From NCBI RefSeq assembly GCF_029873635.1, contig NC_080422.1, forward strand, positions 10,943,764 through 11,007,763: 64,000 bases of DNA. The letters run 5' to 3'. Both the position numbers and the translations under genes were made by a program. This document shows positions 11,401 through 24,526 of this stretch, piece by piece. The DNA comes from Malania oleifera (Eukaryota > Streptophyta > Magnoliopsida > Santalales > Ximeniaceae). The notes beneath the pieces were generated by a model that was given only the letters and a program-made list of their open reading frames with translations, ran no database searches and had not been told where the DNA came from. Every line of letters starts with the position of its first letter. Position 1 is the stretch's first letter.

Positions 11401-11616
11401 AGATACCATATAGAAATTGCGGAAGTGACTTTCATTAATATGAAGATGTGCGATATATAAGGATTGTACAGAGTATTGCGAATACAAAAATACTCAAATA
11501 ACGTAACAAGAAGATCCTACGTTATCGGATAATAGATTTACAAAAGATAAAATACAATTAATCTGGTCAAGGAAATCAAGATGGTTACAATTACATGATT
11601 TCCTTTATATATAACA
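8405..11616 (-). mobile_element. Truncated Ty1/copia fossil
   Basis: In minus orientation the parts run from high to low coordinate: 5' LTR (11418-11616), gag (about 11350-10728), zinc knuckle CQLCDKVGHSAKTC (about 10500), integrase (about 9903-8961, with TFCTACQ..KSHK and FLGYSS patches) and reverse transcriptase (about 8773-8405, with GCKWIFQIKQNPDGS and KARLVAQGF). It ends inside RT at the junction with the plus-strand copia primer-binding region; the rest of RT, RNase H and the 3' LTR are gone. The element is broken in many places. Confidence 0.85.
11418..11616 (-). repeat. 5' LTR of the truncated copia (-)
   Basis: On the minus strand it runs from TGTTATATATAAAG to CACTTCCGCA, 199 bp, followed by a tRNA-Met-type primer-binding sequence (TGGTATCTAGAGC, about 11397-11409). 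The LTR relic at about 19110-19290 resembles it. Confidence 0.6.
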
Positions 11617-11762
11617 ATTTCTACATGGAATTTAAAAGTCATTTTTGAAATTTTATTGATTTTGAAAGTGAATTGACTTTAAAAGCCACCTAGATAGAAT
11701 AACTAGCCTTGAATAAAACATCTAAGGTGTTCCCGCCATGTTATTATAGATTTGACAATACA

Positions 11763-13873
11763 TGTAATGCCTTGAACCCTAAAATATACAAATCCAAAAG
11801 TCTATACCCTCTCTCTAAAAAAAACGCTACAACAATCCCAAACTCTCTAAGCTCGATCACGCGAAGGTCTTGAAAAAGATAAAATTCAACTATTGAGTGA
11901 GACACATCTCAGTAAGGATGGAATACATTAAATCAGTGTGTGGCTATAATGAGATTTGTGTACAACATATATATTCGTCATTTTCAAATGAAACCAAAAT
12001 TATGAAATCATTTTTTGTTCCTGATCAAACACATGCAAGGTATTTTACCAACGAGAGTTCCTAAGGATTGGGGTGATTACCCACTCATACAAGTAGCACC
12101 CCTCTGCTTTGATACCTTAAGCAACCTACGGTCACAACTAAAGCATATCAGGGCACTTACCTTACTTAATAAGCTCTCAGGTGGATGATTTATCTCGTAT
12201 TTACAATATTCACACAAATTTTTAATAGCGAATGCTCTCGAGAATAAGGAAATTTACCAGCCTATACAAGTAGCTTCCTTTTGCCTTAATCCGTTATGTA
12301 GCCCACAACTACATCTAATACCTATTAGGACACTCGCCTTTCTCAGCAAGCCCTCGAACAGAGAGTTTAGCTCGCCCCTAATACATATAATAATACTGTA
12401 TTTAATACTGATAATACTTTATTACATTACTCTGTATGCTGTTATCTTTGTATTATTCATCTTTTCATGTTCTCTACTTTCACATTTCTCTATTTTTATA
12501 TCATTCTCGTATGCTGTTCTTATATCTGTTGTTCTCATATCTGTTGTTCTCATATTATCACTGGCTAAATTAACAATTATGCGTTTAGAACTCTCTATAC
12601 CGATGGAGAAATCACTGTCATGCTTCAACCCCATGACAAGTTGTGTGGCCTGTAGGCCGGATTTAACCTTGGTCGGCCCTGCAGAGTTAAATCAACCACA
12701 TTCTATAGTCTGTAGGTCCAATTAGTTGTTCCCATACTGGTCTAGACTTTAGGGGGACCCTACCTTTCCCAGCACAATCGACCATCCTGTTTCCACACTC
12801 TCTTTAAGACGTGTGGGTGCACTAGCGCTACCAAAAACACCCACAACAGTACTATGCCTATTTTGGTCCACCGGAGTTCTCAAATCATATATTGTAATTT
12901 AACATTCTCAAACACATGCAGAATAAATCATATCACATTTCAATTCTTAATAAATATCAAGTATTTCCTACATCTCATATATATATCATAGTTTAATACA
13001 GAAACTTCATTTTACTCATGCCACACAATTTAACAACATATTTCATACATTTAATGTAAAATAAGTCAACCCACATTCATCATTAATATACTGAAAATAT
13101 ACATTTAATTTCTTACACAATTATCTAGAAAATCTGTCGTTTTAACTTTCCATTTTCGCAAATAATATCGAGTAGCACAACCCTAGGTTCATAAATTTAC
13201 AATTCAAAAGGTCAGCTTTTCAGAACTCACGTGAAAATCATATACATATACACAAAAAATTTCCATTTTTCACCGATTAATTCCTCAAAAATCCTAGTTT
13301 AATATATTCCTTTTACCTGATTTCCTAAACTACGCCGACAGGGACCCCAAAATGATGTTTGCGGCGCTCACCCGAACCTTGATTCAATAACCCTAATTTA
13401 ATCAAATCAACCCTAAATAAAATATTATCTTAACATTTCTTAAGCCCATAAATTTCAAATAACAATTAAACTCCCGAAAATAACTAATTTTCTTAATTTC
13501 CTAAATCCTACTCTCGCTTTGAAGTGGTACTTAGGACCCTTAAATTAAAAATTTGCTTTGACAAAAATGACGACGATCGAGACTAAGACCTAGTGATGGT
13601 GTTCGATTGTCAATTTAGCTAAACATTTAAGGAGAAATTAAAGAAAAAAAATGAGTTTGCCTTTCCCCAGGAGTGGTGCCTACGTCGCTCTTACAACAAA
13701 TCCACTCCGGTAAGAATGTCGATTGCAGAGGTAGGAACCCAACGATATCTTTTGTTTTCTGATCGGCCGAATATTTATCGAGAAGATGAGGAGAGAGAGG
13801 AGGAGGGACGGAGAGTGAGAGAGAGACGAAGGAGAGATTGCTCTCAGGACTTTGAACTTTCCTGGAATCTTAA

Positions 13874-13913
<40 letters not shown>

Positions 13914-13972
13914 TTATATAATTTAGTTAATAATAATTATTATTTAATTAATTATTTTTTTGGGTTACTACA
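11763..13972 (-). mobile_element. Solo-LTR-like element D (2210 bp), TSD ATACA
   Basis: It begins TGTAATGCC at 11763 and ends CTACA at 13972, flanked on both sides by the 5-bp direct repeat ATACA (11758-11762 and 13973-13977). The TG...CA ends and 5-bp duplication are those of an LTR retrotransposon insertion. No coding region is present, so it is best read as a solo LTR, probably gypsy-type. It shares ends and internal motifs (for example the ctcagtaaggat/tgtgtggc segment near 11905-11950) with elements A, B and C. A (TA)n tract lies at 13879-13910. Confidence 0.65.
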
Positions 13973-13977
13973 ATACA

Positions 13978-15004
13978 TATCAGATTGGATAATTTATGGT
14001 AAATTAAACAAATAATTGGATAAGAAAATTACAATTCATATAAATTGATTTAATTAACTTGTGATTTGGTTTAGATAGTTCATAACAAAGGATTTAGTCA
14101 TTTTTAAAAATAATTTTTTTTCCTATTCAATTGGTTATTGGTTTTAGAACAAAATAATTGAAATTGTGTTTGATTTATAATACAGTCAATTGTAAAACAT
14201 TTATTAACTAATTGCAAAACTAAAAACTTTCTAATAATTAAATTGTTTCATAATGGTTATTCTCGCAAGCAAATCCGTGGGCATAAAAGTATTTGAAAAG
14301 TCCAAATATATATATCAAGACTTAAAATAACTAATCATCGTAATATATAAAATATATATATATATATATATATCAATACTTAAAATAACTAATCATCATA
14401 ATATAAATAGAGACATACTAAAACATAATTCTCAAAAATTGACAAAAGCTTATAATTCAAACATATTTGTTTACTTAATTTAAACATGAAAGGATAAATA
14501 TTTTAAACTAACTATTAAATAAATTTAATAATAAATCTTTCTCAATAACTTTTAACTATTACTAAAAAATTGTTGTAATCAATTGTAATACTTTAATTAA
14601 TTGTATCATAATGCGTGCCATAAACTTATTAAAATAGATTAGATGGAGAATGGGAGAATCCCAACACTTGTCATATTGAAAATCCATCATAAGCTTGATA
14701 AAAAAGATTAGATTAAATAATCCATAATAGATTTAGTGGGTAATTATTAGATGAGCAAATTATAATTTATGTTTGATATGTTTAACTTGTAGGTTCGGAC
14801 ATTTAAAAGAGCAAAAAGCATTTTAGGTTATTGGGTGACTCGTGCACTCAGTGAGTTGATAAAAACTCACCAAAAAAAAAAATGGGTGAAGCGTTGAAAT
14901 CAGCCAAACTCAAGTTGATCCACATCATCAAGCTGTATGAGCTTAGATATTCTTGAACCTGATGAGCTATTCCCAGGACACCCACTCACGTACCATTCTT
15001 TGCT
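13978..15004. other. A+T-rich intergenic sequence upstream of RPS10
   Basis: No gene seen. A short segment (tatatcaagacttaaaataactaatcat) at about 14312-14340 recurs at about 14370-14398, a local duplication around a (TA)n tract. Confidence 0.5.
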
Positions 15005-15125
15005 TTTGTTAAGCCCATTGATCAGGCCCAAAAAACTCCGTAAATGAGTTTGATCTTAGGCCCAAAAGTAGGCCCAAAACCGAAGCCATGCTATAAAACA
15101 CACTACCTCCGCTCTAGGGTTTTGG
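15005..15125 (+). promoter_or_regulatory. RPS10 promoter: site II boxes, TATA box and telo-box
   Basis: Four GGCCCA/AGCCCA site II elements stand at 15011-15017, 15024-15030, 15058-15064 and 15070-15076. A TATA box (CTATAAAA) lies at 15091-15098 and a telo-box (TAGGGTTTT) at 15115-15123. Site II plus telo-box is the established signature of plant ribosomal protein promoters, where TCP and telo-box binding factors couple transcription to growth. The telo-box sits about where the transcript should begin. Confidence 0.8.
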
Positions 15126-15211
15126 TTTATTGCAACGAGCGAGAAGGGAGCAAACGACCACCAGAGCGCCCGTCGCCGCCGCCGCGTCGTCATCATCGCC
15201 CTGTCGCCACC

Positions 15212-15221
15212 ATGGTCTCTT

Positions 15222-15261
<40 letters not shown>

Positions 15262-18247
15262 TCAAACGAGTCTTTGAATTTTTTTTTTTTTTTAGTTGCT
15301 GTTATTCATACTCACCTCTTCCATTTTGGTCTTTCAGATTATTCCGGAGAAGAACCGCAGAGAGATCTCCAAGTACCTTTTCAAAGGTATCTCTTTCTCC
15401 CCAATCCTCTCTCTCTCTCTGGATTTTTTGATTGGTAATTTTGATCCATTTGGGCATTACACTCTTTTCAGAGGGAGTTTGCTATGCGAAGAAGGACTAC
15501 AATCTCGCTGAACACCCAGAAATTCATGTGCCTAACCTGCATGTGATCAAGTTGATGCAGAGCTTCAAGTCTAAGGAATATGTGCGCGAGACCTTTGCTT
15601 GGATGCACTACTACTGGTTCCTCACCAATGACGGTATCGAGTTCCTCCGTACCTACCTCAATCTCCCTTCCGAGATCGTTCCTGCCACTTTGATGAAGTC
15701 CGCCAAGCCCCCTGGTCGCCCCGTGGGTGGTCCCCCAGGCCCCCGGTAATCGTTTTTGGTTATTATTTTGACTTCTTGCATTGGGATTATCTAATTGGAT
15801 AAATTACTAATTGAAGCATCGCTCCATTGTACTTCGATTGTGTTTGGAATGCTGAATCGATTCAATCGTTAATATTTGTATTTTCTTTTGGAAAATGGGA
15901 ATCAGTGGCCCTCCTCGCTTTGATGGAGATCGACCGAGGTTTGGTGACCGGGACGGGTACCGTGGCGGTCCACGAGGAGCTCCGGGTGAGTTCGGCGACA
16001 AAGGTGGAGCTCCTGCAGACTACCAGCCTTCTTTTAGGGTAATTTAGCTGCTTCATGTTGGCATGTTATGATTTTGCTCAGTAGCTTGAGATAGAACCTA
16101 ATTGGGTTGTTTGATTGCAGTTTGCATTTTTTGTTCAATGTGATGCCTATAACTTTACATATCCTAACCCAGGACAGTACTATTGACTTCTATTACTCTG
16201 CATCATCAATTCTTCATAGTTGCAGTTTAGGCTCAAGTAACTAAGGGGATTTTTGGTATTACTATAAAAAAAATTGTGAAAGCAAAAATCAGAAACGAAA
16301 CTGAAAACTACGAACAGAGCAAAAACTAAAAATTAAAAACCAGCATTCTATTTTATCAATATTCATAAAAAGTGAAAGAATTTATAAAACTTAAACAAAT
16401 GCTCAGTTTTGTTCATGAATCGAAGAACACTAAAAAATATGATTAGAATAATAAAAATTAAAATATTATAATACAAATAAAATTATTGCAATTATTTATC
16501 TTCTTTATATATTTCAAAATTCACTTTAGAAGATCGATTGTAATTGTACAAGACAATTAAAATATAGTAAAAAAAATTATTTTGTAATTTTTTTATTTTT
16601 TAATTATTTTTAATTTTTTTTGGACATTGTTATTTTTAATTATATTTTAAATTTATGTTATCATGTTATTGTAATTTAGTTAAACCCAGTGTGTATAAAA
16701 TTAGTGACTTAATCCAAAAAATTAATTATGGTTATTAAATAATCTGTCAACAGTTGCTAAAGCTATTTTTTCCGTAAACAAATAAGTTTTCATAATCTAT
16801 TTCTTCACTATACAGAAACAATACTGAGCATGCCTCAATATTTTTTATGCTAATATGCACTAATCATGAACACATTTTTTGTACAATGAATAATTCTATT
16901 ATATTTAAATTATCTTTACTCTCTGTAAACATAAAAAAATTTCTGCATTTTAAGTTAAGTGCAAAACAACAACAATTCGTTAAAACTCCAACAGGTGGGA
17001 TCAGCTATGTGAATCTGCCTCCTTGTTTTTAGAATCACCACCTAGTTTAAATATGTAACCTCAGAAAAATGTTTCTTTTTAAAATTTGGCTGGTAATTCT
17101 GGACTAATTTGGGGTTTATAATTTAGCCAGAGTCCATAATTTTATGTTCCCAAAACCATAGCCCTGTTGGATTTTATTAGCTAATCAGTTAATGTGAAAA
17201 TGACATTCTTTGGAAAATGGCACCTATGTTATGTTTTACTGTGAGAGATATGCTGAATGTTGGCCGTTATAGACTGAATTCCTGTTACACAATAAGAGGC
17301 TGATAGTAATTAAACAAAGGAAATAAATTATTATCTATGGATAAAGATAAAAATGTTTGATATTGGCCTTTCCCTTTTCTAGACTGAAGTTCTGTTATAC
17401 CAACAGGGACAGATGGTAATTAAACCTCTTCTTAGCAAGTTTATTGGGTATTAGTTGAGGCTAACAATACTTTTCAACATTCTGAAATTTTTTGTGCCTT
17501 ATGTTTGTGATATGTGTGCAAAATTATGCTCAGCTTTATGAGAATTTGGATTTTTTTTTCAAATCATCTTCTCACTGTCATTTCAATTCTGCTGTATATG
17601 TACTGGGTGGCGCTGTGCTGTAGTATAAATAACAATCAATAGTATCCTTTTGAGTGCACATCAATCTTTAGTAGCATAATCCTTTGTTACCCTGGATAGT
17701 AAGGCTTTATAGTACATTGTCACATTCTGTTCTTTAAGCGCATTGAATGAATAGAATTTCATTCTTTACTAAATGAAGTAGTGAGCAAGGATTTAATAGC
17801 TCGTAAGTTAGAGGAAAATGTTTTTGATCAGATGAATTGTCATAAAAGAATTCATGTAACTGACCCCTCTCTTAGCGGGACTTGAGGCTTGTTGATATTA
17901 TTTTTGTTATTGAATGAATAGCGTGTAAACATACCTTTTTGTGGGTGAGTTTGTCTTTCGTAATTTTTATGCTTGATCTACTGTATCAGAGATTGAAACC
18001 TAAAAAGTTCAGGTCAGAATAACAGATTGATATGGTTTAAATCTCGAAGTTGAACATATGCGTTTACTGAATGAGATTTCCTTTTTTCTTTTGCTTGGAT
18101 ACTGGTTATTCCACAGATATCTGTAATTTCTATTAAGGGTATATTCACTAATTCACTTTGCTACCAAATCTTCAGGGTTCAAGGCCTGGCTTTGGTCGTG
18201 GAAGTGGCAGTTATGGTGCTGGTCCAACCAGCTCAAATCTTCCTTGA
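15212..18247 (+). CDS. RPS10: 40S ribosomal protein S10 (eS10), 5 coding exons
   Basis: Exons: 15212-15214 (the ATG alone), 15338-15386, 15472-15745, 15906-16038, 18176-18247, all with GT-AG introns; 531 nt, 176 aa. The protein starts [17 protein letters not shown] and carries the S10/plectin domain in about residues 3-95 ([18 protein letters not shown], then [12 protein letters not shown]). The R/G-rich tail (residues about 100-176; [14 protein letters not shown], then RPGFGRGSG) is typical of plant eS10. Length matches the family (about 177-180 aa). It sits in the small ribosomal subunit near the mRNA entry channel. Intron 1 splits the gene immediately after the start codon and holds a (TC)n(CA)n tract (15222-15260). 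Intron 4 is 2.1 kb and contains an A+T-rich insertion-like stretch (about 16250-16740). All splice joins keep the frame, so the gene looks intact. Confidence 0.95.
16250..16740. repeat. A+T-rich repeat-like insertion in RPS10 intron 4
   Basis: The composition changes abruptly to A/T homopolymer-rich sequence (starting with aaaaaaaattgtgaaagcaaaaatcagaaacg). On the opposite strand it resembles the repeats at 19478-19640 and 28750-28900. Family not identified; a decayed MITE-like element is possible. Confidence 0.35.
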
Positions 18248-18980
18248 GAGATTTGTTTTGTTTTACCATCTTAGTTTTGGCAGTTTAGATCCCAATCCGA
18301 GCAGGATGATGATGCTCCGATAGCTCAGGATTCTCCTGATTGTGCTTCCTGCTGGATTCATGTTTAATTTTGTATTCTTCCTTTCGTTTGGGGTGAGATG
18401 GGTTTTGAGGGCGTGTTCACCTTTTACCAACTTTGGTTGTATCCAACACACAATTACGTAATTTTTCATCTGGTCTTCTCTTTTTTATATACCTTCTTAT
18501 TTCTCTGTTGCATTATGAATCCTTAGGGGCAGGCCATATTTTTTGGGCATTGCTAATATTTTTTTCTTTTACATTCTCTAGCCACTCTCAAGTTTCATCC
18601 ATACTTGTACATTTTTTAGATCGCTCAAGTTAACCAAATGCAAGCTGAGGTGACTTTAAAATCCATACCAATATGCATTTTATGTGATGAATTTTACTTT
18701 GTTTCAATGTTATTCAATATTCAATCTCCTATTATTGGCATAATGCTCCAGTTAGTCTCAAGTTCTTCTCATTCATTATAGTATTTCAGTTATTGTCTTT
18801 TTCCTAATTCCTTTATACTATGGTTAGGGATAGGATTATTGATGAATTTTCTTGTCCTTCAATGCTACAATGGATATTTGCCTATTTGGAATGGTGAGTA
18901 GGATCCCATAGGTTTTTGATGAATTAAAAATGTCTAGCATTATAGATTTGGAACGGTCCATGAAGTTAATCTTATTGTGT
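18248..18980. other. RPS10 3' UTR and downstream intergenic sequence
   Basis: T-rich sequence typical of a plant 3' UTR continues to about 18480. Beyond that I see no gene or clear repeat. Confidence 0.5.
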
Positions 18981-18984
18981 TATT

Positions 18985-19432
18985 ATAAAGGAAATTGTGT
19001 AGTTTTTTAGCAAATCGTCGGTGGTTTTTATATACCCTTTGATGGTTGCTTCGATGATTTTAGACAGAATGTTTATCAGGAGAAGACCGTTGACGCACTT
19101 TCATTGACGTAGAGATGTTTTATATATAGGACTTGTACAAACTATAGTTGTTACAAATTCAAAAGTATTTAAATACTAAATCAAGAAGATCTTAGATTAT
19201 CAAATATAAACAAATATTCAAATAATATAACTGAAGAATCACAAATGTTCGTAGATTATTAGATATTAGCCAATTTTTAACTATTAGGATTTTTGGCGAT
19301 TCAACAACAGGCATGTTCAACGATGGTATTCTCCTAATAAACATTCTGTCTGAAATTGTTGAAAGATATATAGAAATTGTTGATGGTTGGTTGAAAAATA
19401 GCACAATTTCCTTTGCAATTATTACGTTATCG
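18985..19432. repeat. Inverted repeat (about 110-bp arms) enclosing a copia LTR relic
   Basis: The left arm (about 18985-19085; aaaggaaattgtg..., ...agacagaatgtttatcaggagaa) is matched in reverse complement by the right arm (about 19325-19418). The middle (about 19110-19290) resembles the copia LTR at 11418-11616, including the tcaagaagatctta motif. It is either a foldback/MITE-like element or a head-to-head LTR pair; no target duplication is clear. Confidence 0.5.
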
Positions 19433-19477
19433 AATTCTTTCATTTCTTTTGAGTGACCATTTCATACTTCACCGTGC

Positions 19478-19640
19478 AAAATGGTTTCGTTTTCGCCTTT
19501 TGTTTTTAATTTTTTAAGTAAATAAAAGTTCAACTCCTTGTTTTAACTCTTGCAAAACAATAAAAAACTTTTATAACTTACAAAATATTTATAATTATTT
19601 GAAAATGTTTAAATAAATGATAAAAGTCATTCACCTTGCT
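19478..19640 (+). repeat. Dispersed repeat, copy 1 (pair with 28750-28900)
   Basis: Shares a direct-orientation match with about 28750-28900, starting cgtgcaaaatggtttcgtttt and continuing through tttttaattttttaagtaaa to the tataattatttgaaaa region. Unidentified family. 19640-19979 otherwise shows no gene. Confidence 0.45.
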
Positions 19641-19979
19641 TGAGGTTTGCCACTTCTCTCAAGATTTTTAAAGCTATACTAGCTTATGTCAATTTTCTGT
19701 TAGTATACAAATGGAAGTTGAAAAAATAAATTATATTTTTTTTCAATTATGCCCTCAATCCTTAGGATCTACTAGCTTCCTAGACATAAAGTGGCAGTTT
19801 TTGTTTTTTTTTGCCCTTATTTACATAATGTCTTTATAAAAAAATTTCCTCTATTTTGTATTTAATTATATGATGTCAATATGGTATAATTTTCCTGAGA
19901 AAATATTTTTTTTTTCTTTTTTGCCCTTTATGACATATTGCAACATTGCTAATTTTGTTTTTGAAAAAAAAATTCTCCC

Positions 19980-20423
19980 TGTTATAAAAGATGCAAATAA
20001 TCAACAAAATAATTTGCCTGAGATCATATTTTTACGTGGTTCAAATATACCTACTACACGGACGAATGGAATCAAACTTCACTATGTTAAAGTAATTATA
20101 TTATGTATCTGACTTTATACAAATATCTCACTTTCTTACCTTATACAAAATATCTCACTTTTCTTTTCTCTTCTGCTTCTCCTCTTTCTGTCTAAGTTTA
20201 CTTTCTTCTTAGTCTGATTCTTTTTTGATTTTACGAACACCTCTCTCCTTATTAGCACTTCCTTTTATAGCTGTAGAAGGAGCATGTGAAAATTATATTT
20301 ATTTTGTTTTTTCTTCATTATTCAAAAAGCATGGAAGATATGGATGCTTTGAGGGAGTAAGAATAATGGGAGTAGTTGGAGGCATTTATGGAGATGGTGA
20401 CATCCACCGTTTATTTTACAACA
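19980..20423 (-). repeat. 3' LTR of the full-length copia
   Basis: TGTTATAAAAG...TTTTACAACA on the + strand, 444 bp. It pairs with 27651-28099. Confidence 0.85.
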
Positions 20424-23400
20424 CTCCTTCCATGTCACCCATATAATAACTTATTTTGTTAAAATCTTTAAGATGTCTCATTCCGATAAGATGAGTCAAT
20501 TTTTTGAATGTTGTAGTAGGCAAAGTTTTGGTGAACAAATCTGCTAGATTATTACTTGATGAGATCTATTGTACATATATATCATCATTCTTTTGGAATT
20601 CATGTGAATAGAAGAATTTTGAAGAGATATGTTTTGTTCTGTCACTCTTTATGTATCCTCCTCACAGCTGTGCTATACATGCGGTGTTGTTTTCATGCAA
20701 AACTGTTGGAATATCCTTAATTGGTTGAAGATCACAATTTTCTTGGATATGAGAAATCATTGATTTGAGCCACACACATTCTCTACTAGTTTTATGGATA
20801 ACTAGTATTTTAGAATGATTGGAGGATATTACTGTAATTGTCTGCTTTACTGATTTCCAAGATATAGTAGTTTTTTCATAAAAAAATACATACACAATTT
20901 GAGATTTAGCATTGTGAGGATCAGATAGATATCCGGCATCTACATATTCTACTAGTTGAGATTTGGAATCAAACGAGTAAAATATACCTCTCAAATAGCG
21001 TAAAATGTATTTAATTTCATTCTAATGTAGTCGAGTGGAAATAGAGCTATATCTTACTAATAGATTCACAGAAAATGTAATGTCAGGTCTTGTACAATTG
21101 GCTAGATACATCAAAGAGCCAATAACACTTAAATATGGTACTTTAAAACCAAGTAATTCCTCCCCCTCATCATGAGGTCGAAATGGATATTTCTTAACAT
21201 CAAGTGATCGCACCATTATTAGAGATTCCAAATGATGAACTTTATCCATATAGAATTGCCTCCATACCTTTTTGGTATATCTAGATTAATGAATAAGAAT
21301 TCCGTCATTTACATGTTTAATTTGTAGGCCAAGACAATATTTTGTCTTTCCTAAATCTTTCATTTCAAATTATGTCATTAAATAATTAGCAGCTTTAGTG
21401 AACTTTTCAGGAGTTTCAACTAAATTCAAATCATCAACATAAACAACAATTATAGCAAATCCAGATTCTAATCTTTTAATAAAAACGCATGGACAAATTA
21501 GATTGTTTATGAATCCTTCTTTCATAAGATACTTACTTAATCGATTGTACCACATGCGTCTAGATTGCTTTAATCCATATAAGGAATGTTGAAGTTTGAC
21601 TGAATATAAATTTCTAGGTTTTGCTTTAGGCAATTCAAATCCTTCAGGAATTTTCATATAAATTTCACTATCCAACGATCCATATAGGTATGCTGTTATT
21701 ACGTCCATAAGACGCATACTCAGTCGTTCAGCGACTGTTAGCCCAATTAGGAATCTGAAAGTGATTTCATCCATTATTGGAAGATATGTCTCCCCATAAT
21801 CAATTATGGGATTCTGTGAAAAACCTTGTGCCACAAGCCTTACTTTATATCGAGTAATTTCATTATTTTTAATTTTCTTGCGCATTAATACTCATTTGTA
21901 TCCAACAGGTTGGACATCTTCTGGTTCCTGGACTACAGGTCCAAAAACTTCTCTTTTTAATAAAGAGTTTATTTCAGTTGTGATAGCCTCTTTCTATTTT
22001 GGCCAATCACTTCTATATCAACATTCATTAACAGATTTAAGTTCACGACCCTCATTACTTATGGTAATGTCAGTAGCTATTGTATATGCAAATGTGTTTT
22101 GACAACAACTTTATTTCTTTCCCACATTTCTCCTGTGTAATGTATTGAAATCTTATTATTATTTCCAAGTACTTGTCCCTTTTTAAGGGATATCTCTTTA
22201 GAAGTTTTCTCTTCAAGAGATTCCTCTTCAGGAGGAGATTTCTCTTTAGTATATTCTATAATAGGAATTTTATTTTTAGGAGAAATGAGTTTGTCAATGT
22301 CGATTGGATTATTCATCTCTGTAACCTCTTCTGGAGTGTTTACAAATTTCAATTTTCTCCTTCTGTGAGTTTTATCTTTTGCACCAACAGGTCTTCCACG
22401 TTTAACTTGCGGCTTAGATTTATTAGCCAACTGTTGTCCTTCAGGATGATCAATACGTGCTAGAATATTTGTAGCAGGTATATGAGATTTTAGTATTACC
22501 TTGGTATCTGCAAAAGAACCTGATAATTGATTTGTAATCCCTTGCAAATTTATAATCTTTTGAACTTCAAGTTCACTTTGAATTGTGCGGGAATCTAAAT
22601 GAAATAAACTCATGATATTTTATGTGATTTAATGTTGTGTTTCAGGCACTGATTTTACTCCCCCTAATGTAGGGTATACTGTCTCATCAAAATGACAATC
22701 TTGAAATTGTGCTTTAAACAAATCACTCGTTAAAGATTCAAGATATTTAATAATAGAAGAAGAATCATTCAAGACATCTAATAATAGAAGAAGAATCAAA
22801 ACCAACATAAATACCAAACTTAGGTTGAGGACCCATTTTAGTTCTTTGAGGAGGGGCAATCAAAATATATACAACACAACCAAAAGTTCTTAAATAAGAA
22901 ATATCAGGTTGTTGCCCAGAAACTAATTGCATGGGTGAAAGATTATTGTAAGCAGTTGGATTTATACAGACTAAACATGCAACATGAAGAATAGCATGTC
23001 CCTAAACAGATAGAGACAATTTAGTTCTCATAATCATAAGTCTAGTAATGAGTTGAAGCCTCTTAATAAAAGATTCAGTTAAACCATTTTGTGTATGTGT
23101 ATGGGTATAAGCAACAGGATATTCAATATGTATTCCAAGTGACATACAATAGTTATAAAATATTTAGGATGTAAATTCACCAGCATTATCCAAACGAATT
23201 GTTTTAATTGGATAATAGAGAAAATGAGCTCGTAATCTAATTAGCTAAGATAAAAGTCTAGCAAAAGCAATATTATGAGTAGAAAGCAAGGAAACATGTG
23301 AGCATCTTGTAGATGCATCAATTAAAACCATGAAATATCTAAATGGTCCAAATGGTGGATGTATTGGTCCGCATATATCACTATGAATTCTTTATAAGAA

Positions 23401-24526
23401 AATAGGTGATTCAAGACTTACTTTTGAAATAGACGGTTTGACAATTAATTTCCCTTAAGAGCAGACAGTACACATGAAATCACTTGACAAAAAAAATCTT
23501 TCGGTACTTTAGCAGATGACCATGTGAATTCTCAATAATTTTTCGTATCATTACATCTTCCGGATGTCCAAGACGAACATGGCAAAGTGTAAATAACTTT
23601 GGGTTATTGCACTTTTGGTGTAAGACATTATATGATTCTACTACTTTAATCTTTGTATAATATAGTCCAGAAGATAGAGTTGACATTTTTTCTAAAATTT
23701 GTTTCTTTCTAGAAACAATAGAAGAATTATAAAGAAATTTTTTATTGCCTTCATTTGTAATTTCAATATGATATCCATTGAGTCTTAAATCTTTAAAACT
23801 TAATAGATTTCTTCTAGATTTACTGAAATATAAAACTTCATTGATTTGTAATAAAGTACTATTAGGCAACTTTATATTAGCTCTTTCGGAGCCTTCAATT
23901 AAATTTGTATACCCAGATATTGTATTAACATTCGTCGAAGATATATTCAAATGATGGAAATATTTTCTATCTCGAAGAATTGTGTATTGTAGCATTGTCA
24001 GCTAAACAAACTTCTTTCATAGACATCTTAAACTCGTTCAAAGCTTTTTAGGACAATCTACAATACATGTTTTAAAAACTCATTATTATAATTGATCATA
24101 GCAACAATGAATTTAAAACCAAATATAATATATTGCTCACTTTAAACTATTACATCATTATTTTCATCTTGATTTATAGGAAAATCAGTAACATCAAGAT
24201 ATAAAGAGTTGAAAGGTCCAATATCAAGGTCCATTGGAACAACAATTTTTTTTTTTTCCATTTCTCTACTATTTTCCTTTATAGAAACTTGGTATAGATC
24301 TACCAAGTGTCTAGGCGTATGATTGGTACACGACCAATGACCGTTTCCTCCGCATCTGTAACATCTAGTTTCATGATGCCTGGGTTGCTGATTCTGATCA
24401 TTAACCCGCTTCTGGGGGCCATCCCTCTTCTGGGGGTCATCCCTTTTCTAGGAGATTGTTACCTCATGTCGATGCTAGTGATTATTTCGACCATGACTAC
24501 GACCATACCCACGACTATACCAACAA

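Noticed and set aside
15044-15438. ORFs encoding His-Thr and Ser-Leu runs near RPS10
   Set aside because: They translate the (TC)n and (CA)n tracts of intron 1 and run across real splice sites.
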